A stretch of DNA of 64,000 nucleotides from Galaxea fascicularis (lineage: Eukaryota > Cnidaria > Anthozoa > Scleractinia > Euphylliidae): NCBI GenBank assembly GCA_948470475.1, contig OX419343.1:13704914-13768913 (forward strand). The letters run 5' to 3'. A model generated the notes under the pieces. It was not told where the DNA came from, did no database searches, and was given only the letters and a program-made list of their open reading frames with translations. The translations under genes and the position numbers were made by a program. Shown here in pieces: positions 46,301 through 57,671 of the stretch. How positions within the stretch are numbered: the first letter of the stretch is position 1; every line of letters begins with the position of its first letter.

Positions 46301-48887
46301 GAATAGTGTTATTAACTTTGATCCGCCGCCTTCTAATAGATACTATTAAACGGCTTGTAACATTCGTGCGGCAAAAGTATTGCTTTCCATCATCCGATTT
46401 CAATCAAACGTTATACTTATTAATTAATAAAATTCACGCAAACCTTTCTCCTTTCTTTTCAGATTTGGAGTAAAGTTAACAAAAACCAAACTACGTTCCA
46501 CTCTTTTGATCAGTTTCGCCGATAGTGAACTGCACTCGTGGCTGTTACTTCACCCGTTCGAAGCCGTTTTTAAAGATCTATTTTCGGGAAGGACTTGTTT
46601 TCGGCGGGGGCTTGAATGTTGCATTAAAAAATTGGTCTGATTTTACAATAAGAAACAACTTGAAACACCGCTGAGCTCACAACTTGAAAAAGCTAATCGT
46701 GACAGTCTAAGGTGTTTTCATTTTAGAATTCGTACAGTTGAAGGATAACAGAAAAGAACTTATTTGAAGAAAAGGGCAGAACAATACTTTGAGACAAGCA
46801 GCTCGAAACCAGTGAAACAGCCGGTAGCAAAAACGACAACCCTGTTACAAACACCTTGACTTTCTCTGAGAGGTACGCAAGCTTAATCAGCCCCCTACCC
46901 AAGCAAACATTTCATCAGACAAGGAAAAACTAAACGTAGAAGAAGTTGTTATTGAAGGACAGGAGGCATTAAAGCTTGATTCTGCTAGCAGTTTTGTGTG
47001 GGTGGAGTGGTCCTATCTTAGCATGAAATGGCTACAAGAAAGGCCTGCTCACAGCTGGTAGCTGGTGGTTAAGCCGTATCTTTACACGTGATGACACGTA
47101 ATGTTTCTTTATTAAAAGGTATTCATCTGAGTTAAAAACTAGCTTTCTTTTGCTTTTTTGTAGAAACTCCTTTGATTCAAATGTACCCAACTCAGTGACA
47201 AACCGAACACAGACGAAAGACTTTAGTTGCTCTGCAAAATGTAATTCCGTCATGATTAACATAAAATAACTTCAATTTGAATGCAATACCATGCATTTTT
47301 TACAAGGAAGACGTTCAAGACAGCCACGGGAAATGCAAAACGTTTCGTATTCCTAAGGGATTTGTATGGAATTCACTGTCCCACTTTGCTTAAACCGAAA
47401 CTGTGGCTTACGAGAAGACAATTTTTTTAAGAAACCGAAAAAGCAAATAAAAAACAAATCATGTATTGATGGGGAGGAGATAAAGAGAAGAAGAAAAGAA
47501 GAAGAAATAGTCTTGTACAAGGAAAATCTGTGTTTAAGGTTACAGGAAAATAGCAATGCAAAACCGCTGTTAGTTACAAACTTGAAATATTCTGTTATGC
47601 GTTTTTGATGAATGACTCCGCAGTAGTCGCCAGGGCACATAACTGATTCACACAAAAGACACGGACTGGATATGTCATGGTGGATTCAGCTTAGTCATGA
47701 TTCCGTTTGTTGATTACCCGAGATTATGGCGGTTGGGTAAACAAGAAATCCACCTGTTTTATTCAGAGTCGCGTGACTGATAACCACGTGCTTTCTTCAA
47801 TCGGAAAGTTCAAACCACGAGCTATTATGTCGCTTAAGGCGTAGAAGAATTCAATTATCTACTTTATTTATAGATGTGTTTGAAAAGTACAAAGGAGGGA
47901 AAAGATGATGAAACAAACGATTTCCTACTTGGACAGGTGATGTCGGTAAACGATGTTTATGTGCTTTTTGATCAGAGGAGCCTAAACGTGGGTTTGCAGC
48001 GTCACAGGCCATCCCTCAGTGCAATAACTATTCCGGCACACCAAGGACAACGGGTTCTGAAGACCACGAAATCATATTTAGCCAGAAATACTTTTGATTT
48101 TGGTCATGCTTCAACTTTTTAACGAGATACATTCATGCCAACCCAGAACTTGTTATTTCACGTCATTTCGCACCACCCCAACGACATTGCTCTGTTCCTC
48201 ATGTTCCCGCCAAAATTCCAACGTTGCAATTTCGAAAGTGGTGTGTTGTTTCCCTGTTTTTGTTCTTGTTTACTTTGAAATTTCATCGTCGCACCGATCA
48301 TTAATTGTTGACATTGTCCATTTTAGTGAAAAAGAACCCTTCAGACAAAGCAACCACAACATTGCTAGAATTCCAAACTATTTCTCAGAACTTCTTTCGT
48401 GATTCTTAATTGCCTTTAAACACGTCACTTCAGTAGATTAACAAGGTTTGCAGAATACACAAAGAAAGAATGAGTTCATCCTGGTTCACTTTTGTTTCAT
48501 GGCGGTCAATAACAACTGAACTCAGGAGCCCATCCATAACATTTTCTTGTCGTGTACTAGCACTGATTGTTTGGAGTGATTTTCCTTCCAGCTGAAATGT
48601 TAACTGGGAGGGATGCCAGTAGAGCGAACTTTACACTGTGTTCTATTGGAATCAAACCTTTTTATCCAATTCGATTTTGGTTGGTTTCGTCAAGAGCCCC
48701 CCAAAACATTTTTGCAACCGAGTCTCTAACCTTTTCGGATTAAACACGATTGAGCCTGGGAATACACGCTGCCAGTCTATCCACATTACCATGGAAAGGA
48801 ATACAGTTCGCAGCACTTCGCGTTTGAGATACAGCGGCGGCGGGGAGGGGGGGAAGGGGGGGTGCACCACTAAGGAATGACGTAAAC
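43330..48887. other. Gene-free, repeat-poor flank downstream of hedgehog
   Basis: No exon I can defend and no recognised mobile element. A stretch at 47874-47936 has acceptor- and donor-like borders and an open frame, but nothing to join it to. Confidence 0.45.
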
Positions 48888-49042
48888 AATAGGCCATATT
48901 CGTATTCTCGGTAGTGAGCTGGATCTAGCATGAAGTGGAGGCTATTGCGGGGGAATACATTTACATATGAAAAGTGCCCCCGCAAGAGCCTTCACTTCAT
49001 GCTAGATCCAGTTCAATACCGAGAATACGAATATGGCCTATT
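48888..49042. mobile_element. 155-bp palindromic MITE
   Basis: AATAGGCCATATTCGTATTC..GGATCTAGCATGAAGTG returns inverted as CACTTCATGCTAGATCC..GAATACGAATATGGCCTATT. Confidence 0.75.
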
Positions 49043-49849
49043 GAAAGCCAAAAACGGAGCAAAAGGCTTATGACCAGGCATCAGTTCCAAACTACCATTT
49101 TTACGGTGTTAACATAAATTCTAGTCGCATGTCATAGTCGCATGTTTTACTTCAACACCAATAAACCACACATTTTTTCTTTTCTTTTTGGCAGAATACT
49201 AGTTATATTAGAAGGCCGCATCTCATCTGAAAGGGGGGGGTGCATACTCCCTGTACCCCTCCCCTAGATCCGTCCCTGGAGAGACACGGTTCCTTTGTTT
49301 TCCCTGGTTCAAAAAAAAAAAAAAAAGAATGAAAAAAAGTAGTATTGTTGCAACACTTTTTCAGATAAAATCTTCCTGTAACATTACAGGATGCGTAAAC
49401 TGAGCTCAACCTCATTCCCAGGGCTTTTCCCTAGATACGAGGTTGAAGAAAGCTCAGCTGTTGCAAGGAATAGACGACCATATTACCGCCATTTTGTTTG
49501 AAGCCAATCGTTTTGAACCATTCACATAAATTCCATAGTATGGTGCCCCATTGCTATTACTCGAAATTTGTCAATTTTTTTTTACAGAAACGTTAAAAAC
49601 AAAAGAAAAATAACACTTCAATCAAAAGTTTATTCATTGAAAATCAAAGTGAAATAGAAAGAAAGTATGAAAAAAAACCCACACATATTGACATAAAAGT
49701 AACACTTATGTTAAATAGAAGTCGGCGCAATGTAAAACTCATGACAATGAAAATGAAAATGAATTAAAACGAAAGTAAAATGAAAACATCAAACAAAAAC
49801 AACAATATGAAAGAAAAACAAAAGTAAAATTCATGAGGTTAGGTCTAAC

Positions 49850-50185
49850 ATGGTATACCAGGAGGCCTTTCAGTACAAAGTTTTAAATTCTATACTCTAT
49901 GCAAATTATAAATTACACAGGATAGGTTACATTCAAGACAACTCCTGTTTCTTTTGCAAACTTGAATCCGAAACACTGCACCATTTTGTCTTCTACTGTG
50001 CTCATGTTCGACGTTTTTCATGCACGCGAATTTTCCCGTCAGAAACAATACATATATAGTACTCTACAACTAAGAAGAAACACGAGTTCTGTCTTTTCTG
50101 AGTACTTTTCTCCCGGTTTTTTCCTAAAAGTACGCGCTCTGAGATTAACAAATGTCACACTCTTTGAAATAAATTCTAGTTAACC
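49850..50185 (+). pseudogene. LINE reverse transcriptase 3' fragment
   Basis: AFQYKVLNSILYANYKLHRIG is followed by CFFCKLESETLHHFVFYC, the Cys/His cluster at the end of L2/CR1-like LINE polyproteins. A frameshift near 50000 moves the rest into another frame. It is a short dead fragment. Confidence 0.65.
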
Positions 50186-50634
50186 GTATTACAAGCAAAA
50201 TTTGGGCCTCAGTTGATGAAAGGCATTAAAGGCTGTTTATATTAAACACTATGTGCTCTTGCTTAATGACATATATTCTGGAAACTTCACAAATATTAAA
50301 CAGTTAGCGACAAAAAAAAGATCATGGCACCGACCATTCGACAGTTGACGCCAACTTTATTTGATTCCATAACAAAACTTTGATGTTTTTTTATACCTCA
50401 TGCCTTTCTTTTTTCAATAAATATCGATAAACTCTCGCATTTTCAGCAAATTGAAAACCTGTTTAGGAAAGAGGATGCATCGAATCATCATTTCACAATA
50501 ACGCAAATGACATTGAAAAAATTGCTCTAAAATGTGATCGCAGATCGCAAGGACTGTGTCTTGTTCTTGACGCTGTTCAGTCGTCAAATGTCAATGTACT
50601 AGTTGCCAGTCAGCGCGCCGCCGCCTCTGAATGT

Positions 50635-50712
50635 TCAGTCGGATTGTCGGAGTGGTACTGGGGTGGAGTTTGTTGAACTGGCTGGTGACTTGGTGCTTGG
50701 AGAACCAATTAT
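50635..50712 (-). CDS. Unidentified gene, terminal exon
   Basis: Acceptor TTTTATAGATGACAG|ATAATT. It reads IIGSPSTKSPASSTNSTPV to TGA at 50635-50637. An AG nearer the pyrimidine tract also exists but would put a stop in the required frame. Confidence 0.5.
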   Translation of the reverse strand: MIGSPSTKSPASSTNSTPVPLRQSD

Positions 50713-53700
50713 CTGTCATCTATAAAAGAAATGTTTTAAATAACTGCTGGCATGTTTTCCTCGACTTAAATAACAAATGGTAGCACCAAACGCTCTTGGG
50801 AAAAAGAGTAAGAAGTAAGAAGGTCTAAGAACAGTGCGGGGAGAAAAAACGCCGAGGGGGGAGATGTGAAGGATCGCTGGCGAGGTTGTCTTACAAAGGA
50901 AAGAAAACAGAAACGACTAGCATGGCTATGTCATAAGGTCCGAATGACACCAGCGCAGCTTCCTCTCAGACATCTGAACCGAAGACCACGTGAAGTAGAC
51001 AACACAAGCCGAGACACATTTGCTGGGGACCTTGCAAAAATCTCAGGTCCCCCTACGAAGCAGTGAGGGTAGCTCAAGTAGCGAAGCTTGCGGAAGCACT
51101 TTGTTGTTCATACACGCTAACAAAATCAGTGGGTGAGGAAGAAAGTGGAGAGGAAAGCGAGATCTCTGTCGTTTTGACACGTTTTGAGTATTTCATTTCT
51201 CGGAATTCGCAAATAGAAAAACAAGACTGTTTAGAGGATAAATAAAGGCGGTAGTTTCTAAACCAACTGAGGTGCTGCGTGGGTGGGGGAGTTGTACACG
51301 AAAGTGTGAATCCCTATACGGTGGCTAATCAGTTTGCATTATCAACTCCATTAAAAAAAAAACATATTTTTGTTTAGCACATAAACACTTTAACTTCTTC
51401 AACTCAAAGATGGTTAAATTACCTTCTCATATGAACTAAAGAAGGGGAAATGATTCATCACAACGTCCATTTGTTTGCTTTTTCTTTCGCAATCTGTCAC
51501 GTAGTGTCTATAAAAGCTAGTACAAATTTTTCTGCATTACCTGAATATTAAAATGTGTTTCTAATCTTATAAAGATTATCCAGTGTAATCTGTACCGCGA
51601 CAAAATTTAGTACAGTATTCTACTTCTGCAACATAGAGTGGAATTTCGATTTTGTTCCCATCCTCAACATTGAAAGCATTAATTCTACGCAGTTATCAAC
51701 AAAGTTTCCTGTGGTTATATAAAACCAAGACATAACTATTTGCCCCATTTACGCAAATAATCAGAGAAACGAAAAGAAGTATGTCGGGTGACACTCGAAA
51801 GTTCTTCCGCAAATCCTGTCTCCAGTTTCCATCAGATACAAACATTTGCCTTGTGTTTAACAATGGCGTTGCATTAGACATTTTGTTCGGTTTATGTATT
51901 AAATGTCATTACGCAATAAACAAAAGTCAACTGGGGTTTGGATGCTAATGGGTAGGCAACATTTTTATGCTGTCGATGCACCGATAGAAAAAGAAATCAG
52001 AAAGTCTCTGCAGTTTGCAATCGTAGGAAGCGTTTTCGTCTTGGCGAATAGGTCTCCTCAAGACAAACTTCCAGACCAGAAACTCCACTTCACCATGTTG
52101 AGATCTCATTTGAAAGTGTGCGTGTGCTGTGATAACGCACGGATGACGTCAAAACGTGACAACAAAAAATTAGGTTAAGACCGGCGGGCAACTGATGTTC
52201 TTACTGCGTTTTGACGCCCTCCATTCGTTATCAGAATACACAAGCACTGATAAATAGAATCTTCGTGTTATATACATAGTTTTGTTGTTACTTTCTTTGA
52301 CTCACAATGTCATTTATGCATCTACTCTCTAATCGCAAAGTCCTCTAAACCAATCAGAAACGCGACGTTTACACCATCCAATGTATGACATATTATAGAG
52401 CTATATTCAGGTGAGTGTTGAAAACAAGCCTTATTTCTTCGATTTTGCTTTGCTTAAATCTTTGATTGGTAAGTAGAACTCGAGTCACTTTTTCAACCAA
52501 TGAGGAGCAACACTAAACCAATTAGGGATTGCTGGAACGAAAATTTTCCCGCGCTTCGCGCCGGCTACATGTATTTGCTTCGGATTCTGATTGGTTCTTT
52601 GCGCTGTTTGCGTCTGTTGTGATTGGTCAGTGTAATTGCTTTGGTTTTTGTTTGACGACGATCAATTGAAAATCGCTCTACATGGCGCATGTCACTATGA
52701 ACTACCAAGTATACCTGTACGGGTCGCACTCGATATTCCGGTGGACTAGCGGTCCTTGAATTCACCATTGGTGTTATGACCTCTTGGCGTGCGAAGCTGC
52801 CCATGGCTTTGTTCAAAATTATCGGGGAGGGGGTGGGTGACAAAATCTGCTCTGGTTTGGGGAACATGGCTTGCCGGGACATGTGTGAACTCATTGGTGA
52901 CTCCTTAGGGAATGGAAGGATGATTTGATCTTCTCTATTGGAAAACAAAAAGAAAAATATTAACGAACAATCTTCGTTTTAGGTTAGGCTAATGGCAATG
53001 TTCATCAGTTAAGGTACACCAAAAAATGCGCCTCTTAATGTGACTTCGTCTTAAGATTTATTGTAACATAAAGGTAAAGATTTATATTCTTTTCTATAAG
53101 GAAACCTATCTTCTGCTTGGTAAAGACTAGGACTGTATATGTCTAAACTTGGACTGAAAAAGAACATCAGTGTTTAACGTTCAGATAAACAATCAACTAA
53201 GGCATCCCGAAAATTACCATGGCTTGTAATGTATCTGTTTTGGCGGAAGCATACAACTTTATTGTAACTCCTATGCTTCTTGCTGAGGTTTAACGGTGTT
53301 TTAAGCGGGTTCGAAATTTTTTCAAACGTGTTTAAATTTTTTAATTTCCTTTTAAGTTAATTACCATGATCTGCAATAAAGGTAAATAAAAACAAACCAT
53401 GGAAAGTAACAGCTTGTTATGTATAAAGTAGTCTCAAGTCTGGTGATTACTGAATGTCTTAGTAATATATAGTATACTAATATTAAATCTGTTCACTTAA
53501 TTACCAATGCGCAAACAAGTAAACAGGCAACACTCTTTGAGCAATCAAAGTGAAGCCAGTTTTCGTCTTTTCACCCATTCGGATGCAACGATTAAGGAAC
53601 GTGACCTTTCCACACTTACTTGTTAGAATCAGTCTAACAGGCCAAATAAACTACCTTACCAAGATACATAATTTCAAACGCTCTCAACGGCCAAACCTGT

Positions 53701-56700
53701 AACAGACGTGACAAAAAGCACAAGCACAGACAAACACAACGCTCCATATTTAGATCAGTAAACCTGGACAACACAAACCAACGTTTAACAAAAACAAGTA
53801 CGTTAACCCCCAGAGATGGAGAATGACAATTTCTTGCAGTTAAGAACTTTGCGCCCAACGCGAGTAAAAGCCAGTGATAAGGGAACTTTCATTATCTATG
53901 CCTGGGGGAGGCTGGCAAAAAAAAAGGAGGGAAGGATCATGAGAAAAATGTAAAAAAAGGTAAGAAATCAAGAGGTGATTACTGAAAAATATGGGCATTA
54001 AAGCGGGGGGGGGGGGGGGAGGATCAAAACATTATTTGCTGTTTCATCATGAATCCTGCCAGTCCCCACCCGCCAGTCCCCACCCGCTAGTCCCCACCCG
54101 CCAGTCCCCACCCGCCAGCCCCCAGGTATAACTAATGAATGAACAGCTCTTGAACTCAAAGTAAGGATGGCCTCAATTTATGGACTTCGCGGGTAATTTG
54201 GTACTCAAATGTGATCAAGTCCTCATCAGTTGGCGAGAAAATTAGACTGTTAGAAAAAAAAGCAAAATAGTACGAAAGAAAATAAGTTGCAGTGCTCCGG
54301 TGAGCAACGTTGAAACAGTAGTCAGTGAAACAAATCGTAAATTCAGACGATACTTAAGAAAAAGAAAACATGTACCGTGTTTCTATGGAGTTATAGAAAC
54401 ACGAATGGAAGTTTGGGAGTTCTCCCAAACTTTCACCAGTGTTTCTATAACTCCATGGAAACACGGAGAACATGTTTTCCATTTCTTTTAGAAAACACTG
54501 CAACGGAAAAAGAAAAACAATTTGTTAACTTTTTTATCAAAATGTAAATTCTCTTTGCTCGCGTCATCATTACGTCAACAGCTCGTTCTAGTTCTGTGTT
54601 TCTATCGACTTATAGAAACACATGACTGTTTTCTAAAAAGTGCTATTGATCAATATACACTGGGTTGTTATGCTTTGCCCACGTTTGAAGTACCATCTCA
54701 TAAAACCCATATCATCAAATGAAAAATGTTCGTGCTCAGAAGTAACTTGAAACTGTTACTGTAAGTAACGGTTGATGAAATGTTCGTCAACTTCGGGTCT
54801 AAGGGTGAGAGGGAAGAGGAGTGGGTGTGAGGCAAGTGTTACACTGAAGCAGTGAAAAAACTAACATTCTGACTTTTCTAACTATCGTATCCCTTATCAA
54901 CGATTGTTGAGACTCATTACTTTGGCTACTAAAACTCATGTAGATACTCACTGCACATTTGCTGTTGTTGGTCTTGGCATCCTGTCAAAAATAAACGGCA
55001 TTAGTAAAATTCAGCTAGTGGTCTATTATCAATGCTGCGTTCTGATTGGTTGAGCTACTAGTAGGCTATTTGTTATAGCCCACTGGTAGCGAAAAGCGCC
55101 AGCTTTGATAACGAAAACAATGGCGGCTGAATCGCGTTTTGCTAAAGTTTCGGACGAGTATTTGAGCTCATTATTACATAAGTCTATACCAAAATCTACA
55201 AAGAAGTCAACTAAATATAGAATGAAGATATTTAATGGTAGGAATGCACAAAATAAATTTGAACTGTTGACAAATGTTACCGTAGATTTGCAGGACTCCT
55301 TTTGCATTACTACTATTTCTATCGTCTTTGTTTTGGCGGCAAATAAGAATTAAAGTCTAGCTTTAATTAGCGAAAGATATTTTGTCTCGAGATTTTTTTG
55401 ACCGACTAGTTGGATTTTACTAAAATAATTATTCCTCGAGCCCAAATGGGCTCTGAGTCAATAGCCCATGATGCCTTCGGCCTCATGGGCTATTGACTCA
55501 GAGCCCATTTGGGCTCGAGGAATAATTGTTAAATATACGAAATATATCAAACACGAGAGACAGTGTTTCATCGGGATATCATCCGAGGAGAGGGTTGAAA
55601 ATACGACGGGCGGCGGAGTATTTTTGACGGAATTCGAAGTATTTGGATGGCCGATAAAACACTGTCTCGAGTGTTTGATATATCTTCTTAATTGACACAA
55701 AAACTAAGGAATTAACGGAGAAGTAAAATTGTCAAAATTTATGGTAATTAAGACCGGGTATCCCAAACCCCCTTCACGGTTGTGATTTCCGTTGTTTTAA
55801 CTTAATGAATTATTAATGAGTTTGAGAAAATCACGTATGAAATAGAAAAGACCATCCGATAACTATGGAAAACTTTTCAGGTCCGAGAAGCCTATTGTGC
55901 TTGTAAAAGTTGCATAATATGCTACTAACGCTGCTCCCGATGTTGTCGAACCGCTCTTTTTGCAGTTGAGTCTGCTGTCAAATATTCTTTTGTTTTAAAA
56001 AGCATGCAAGCGAGGCGAAAGGGTCAACACAAAGTAGAACTGACCTTTTTGCCTCGTTTGTATGTTTGTATGTATTATGCCAGAAATTATGCTCAAGTTC
56101 CAAAATTATGTCACTAGATACAAAAGTTATGCACCGCAAAATGACACCATTTCAGTGCACATAACCAGCGATTCAGAAGTAAGCCGGTTATTACATTGTT
56201 AAGCATGTTTCTCAAAATATGTTTTTTTATACATTTTACTGCAGCTGGTTTACAACGCTACTTTTGTTGTCAACCTCATGTCTGATGTTGGAGGGCTTTA
56301 TCCAAAATTTGTACGAGGTCAATGACCGAGTCCTTTCTGAAACGAAAGCGCAATCCGGCGATATTCGTCGCCATCGTACTCATCTAAGGAGTTAAATCTG
56401 CCCCCAAAGCGCCGAATTTGTCGTACATATATATTGCGTCGATTGGAATACTCGCTTCATGAAATTGCAGTTAAATAGCGTTTAAACCTACCTGTTAGCA
56501 GGCCTATTGTTCCTTAGTCGGTGTGAACAGGGATATAAATAATCGGTGTTAATGGTTTAAACATAGGTTAGACGACGACTTTCATAAAAGCTGTCTAAAC
56601 TTTGTTTAAATAATCTTCCCAAAATGTTTTAGAAAGTTCAAAACTCTCCTGACTATGCTCGAGCAGTCCTCTTTTTGGAAAATTATACTCGTTTGCTCTA

Positions 56701-57671
56701 ATTATGCTAAAAACTATGCTAGCACAATAGGCCATTTCCGAGTTCATGTCTGCCTCCTCTTCAAAGCGAGTCCAAGTGCGAAGTTTTTGTTATGAAAATT
56801 AGTTTTCATTCATATGCAAAGTAGAACTAATTACCATCACAAAAACTTCGCACTTAGACTCGCTTTGAAGAGGAGGCAGACTTGAACTCGGAAATGGCCT
56901 ATTGGGCTCAACCCTTGCCGAGAAATATTTTTTCAAGTAATTATTTATTGATTGGTACTAGGGTTTAGGCAATTGCAAACTAGCCCAATGTATTTCTCAA
57001 TTTCTCGAACTATTTAAAAAATATTAGAAATCAGATTTCTGGTAATGAATCAAGACCACAAGAAATAGTTTTCCGAATCGAAACGTTCACGGGAGGTTCG
57101 AAAAACACGCACTAGATTTGCAGCACAAAGGGTTCTAGTTTATAGAATACGCCTTTTCAGAAAAACTACTCACTACCTACCAACAAAAGTTTATATGTAC
57201 AAAAGGGTACCGGCGTGGAGAAAAGGAACATGAGTATGTCGCATATTAAGCAAATGTGTTTCACAACAGATATTCCTTGCCCGGGGGGAGTGGGGAACTC
57301 GCATACGAAAGGGGCGGGGATGACTCCCTTGGATCAGCCAGTGTTCACCCACCCCGTTTTCGGATCAGTGTTTTTCTTTCTTTGAGGACTGAAAAAGAAT
57401 GGTTCAATCTCTAAGACCAGGGGGATGTTTGTCGAAACAGACACGATAACATGACGAGCCCGTGACAAGAGTCATGATGTTCCATTATGGCTCTTGCCCG
57501 TGATGATTACTTTCGAATTTGTTTATGTTTGTTAAGGGCTCCAGTGGAATCTATGACTTGGATGAATGGGCGACAGATAGTAGCCATGGTAGTACTTACA
57601 GTTCGTCATTCCACCTCACTTTACTTCGCTTCAGCTGAGTTAAATCATAGAACTGCTGAAAGGGCAGACCT
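50635..57671 (-). CDS. Unidentified Ser/Pro-rich protein, last four exons
   Basis: Exons on the minus strand: 57671-57600, 54981-54952 (30-base microexon), 52934-52715 and 50712-50635 (stop). All have good GT..AG borders, and phases agree at the three junctions (2, 2, 0). The joined reading is GLPFQQFYDLTQLKRSKVRW.. , MPRPTTANVQ, EDQIILPFPKESP.., PPEYRVRPVQ and IIGSPSTKSPASS.. to the stop, about 131 residues. The first part is helical and charged. The rest is disordered, Ser/Pro-rich, with a PPxY motif (PPEY) that could bind WW domains. Upstream exons were not found, and I do not recognise the family. Confidence 0.6.
50850..51066 (+). pseudogene. Possible LINE C-terminal fragment
   Basis: KQKRLAWLCHKVRMTPAQLP resembles the RRLRWLGHVLRM..RLPR motif near the end of many LINE polyproteins. 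It is short and degenerate. Confidence 0.4.
51067..52439. other. Intronic stretch without recognised features
   Basis: Lies between the last two exons of the unidentified gene. An open frame at 51903-52178 has no recognisable domain. Confidence 0.35.
52440..52690. repeat. CCAAT-box repeat, second copy
   Basis: Related to 28960-29245: TTTGATTGGTAAG, CAACCAATGAGGAGCAA, TTTTCCCGCGCTTCGCGCCGG, TCTGATTGGTTC and GTGATTGGTCAG. Confidence 0.6.
52715..52934 (-). CDS. Unidentified gene, large Ser/Pro-rich exon
   Basis: Acceptor TCTTTTTGTTTTCCAATAG|AGAAGA, donor GTACAG|GTATAC. 220 bases. It encodes (Q)EDQIILPFPKESPMSSHM through LSPTPSPIILNKAMG to SPPEYRVRPVQ. Confidence 0.65.
54005..54125 (+). repeat. 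G homopolymer and 14-bp tandem repeat
   Basis: 15 G at 54005-54019. CCAGTCCCCACCCG is then repeated four times at 54059-54114 (one copy with A-to-T change at CTAG) plus a partial copy. Confidence 0.85.
54360..54635. mobile_element. Hairpin element with CCGTGTTTCTATGGAGTTAT arms
   Basis: CCGTGTTTCTATGGAGTTAT..GAAGTTTGGGAG at 54375-54420 returns inverted to 54466. A related inner palindrome, TGTTTCTATCGACTTATAGA, lies near 54597. Confidence 0.6.
54952..54981 (-). CDS. Unidentified gene, 30-base microexon
   Basis: Acceptor CGTTTATTTTTGACAG|GATGCC, donor GTGCA|GTGAGT. The phase links the CT end of the upstream exon (CT+G, Leu) with the A start of the downstream exon (CA+A, Gln), giving L-MPRPTTANV-Q. 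Confidence 0.55.
55022..55710 (+). mobile_element. Element with KIAA1958/Crypton-like N-terminal reading and large hairpins
   Basis: From the ATG at 55120 the frame reads MAAESRFAKVSDEYLSSLLH..STKKSTKY. This resembles the N-terminal RFA.VS.EEL..LL....S.NTKK pattern of KIAA1958-like proteins, which derive from Crypton tyrosine-recombinase transposons. It decays after about 70 codons, and the recombinase domain is absent. Downstream lie a perfect 45-bp inverted repeat (55427-55471 and 55483-55527) and a second one (55543-55568 and 55657-55682). Confidence 0.5.
55711..56725. other. Intronic stretch without recognised features
   Basis: AT-rich, no exon or repeat structure recognised. Confidence 0.4.
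56726..56903. mobile_element. 178-bp palindromic MITE, copy 2
   Basis: Near-identical to 7602-7779 over the full length, including the asymmetric centre TATGAAAATTAGTTTTCATT. The few differences include TCCAAG for TCTAAG and CATATGC for AATATGT. Confidence 0.8.
57600..57671 (-). CDS. Unidentified gene, first recognised exon
   Basis: Acceptor GTCATTTCATTTCAG|AGGTCT, donor GACGAACT|GTAAGT. Only one frame is open: GLPFQQFYDLTQLKRSKVRW then NDE(L). Earlier exons should lie at higher coordinates. Confidence 0.6.

Noticed and set aside
47874..47936. Exon-like MCLKSTKEGKDDETNDFLLG with splice-like borders
   Set aside because: The frame is short and unlike any family I know, and no partner exon was found.
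54059..54125. CRISPR-like array
   Set aside because: It is a simple 14-bp tandem repeat without spacers, in an animal genome.
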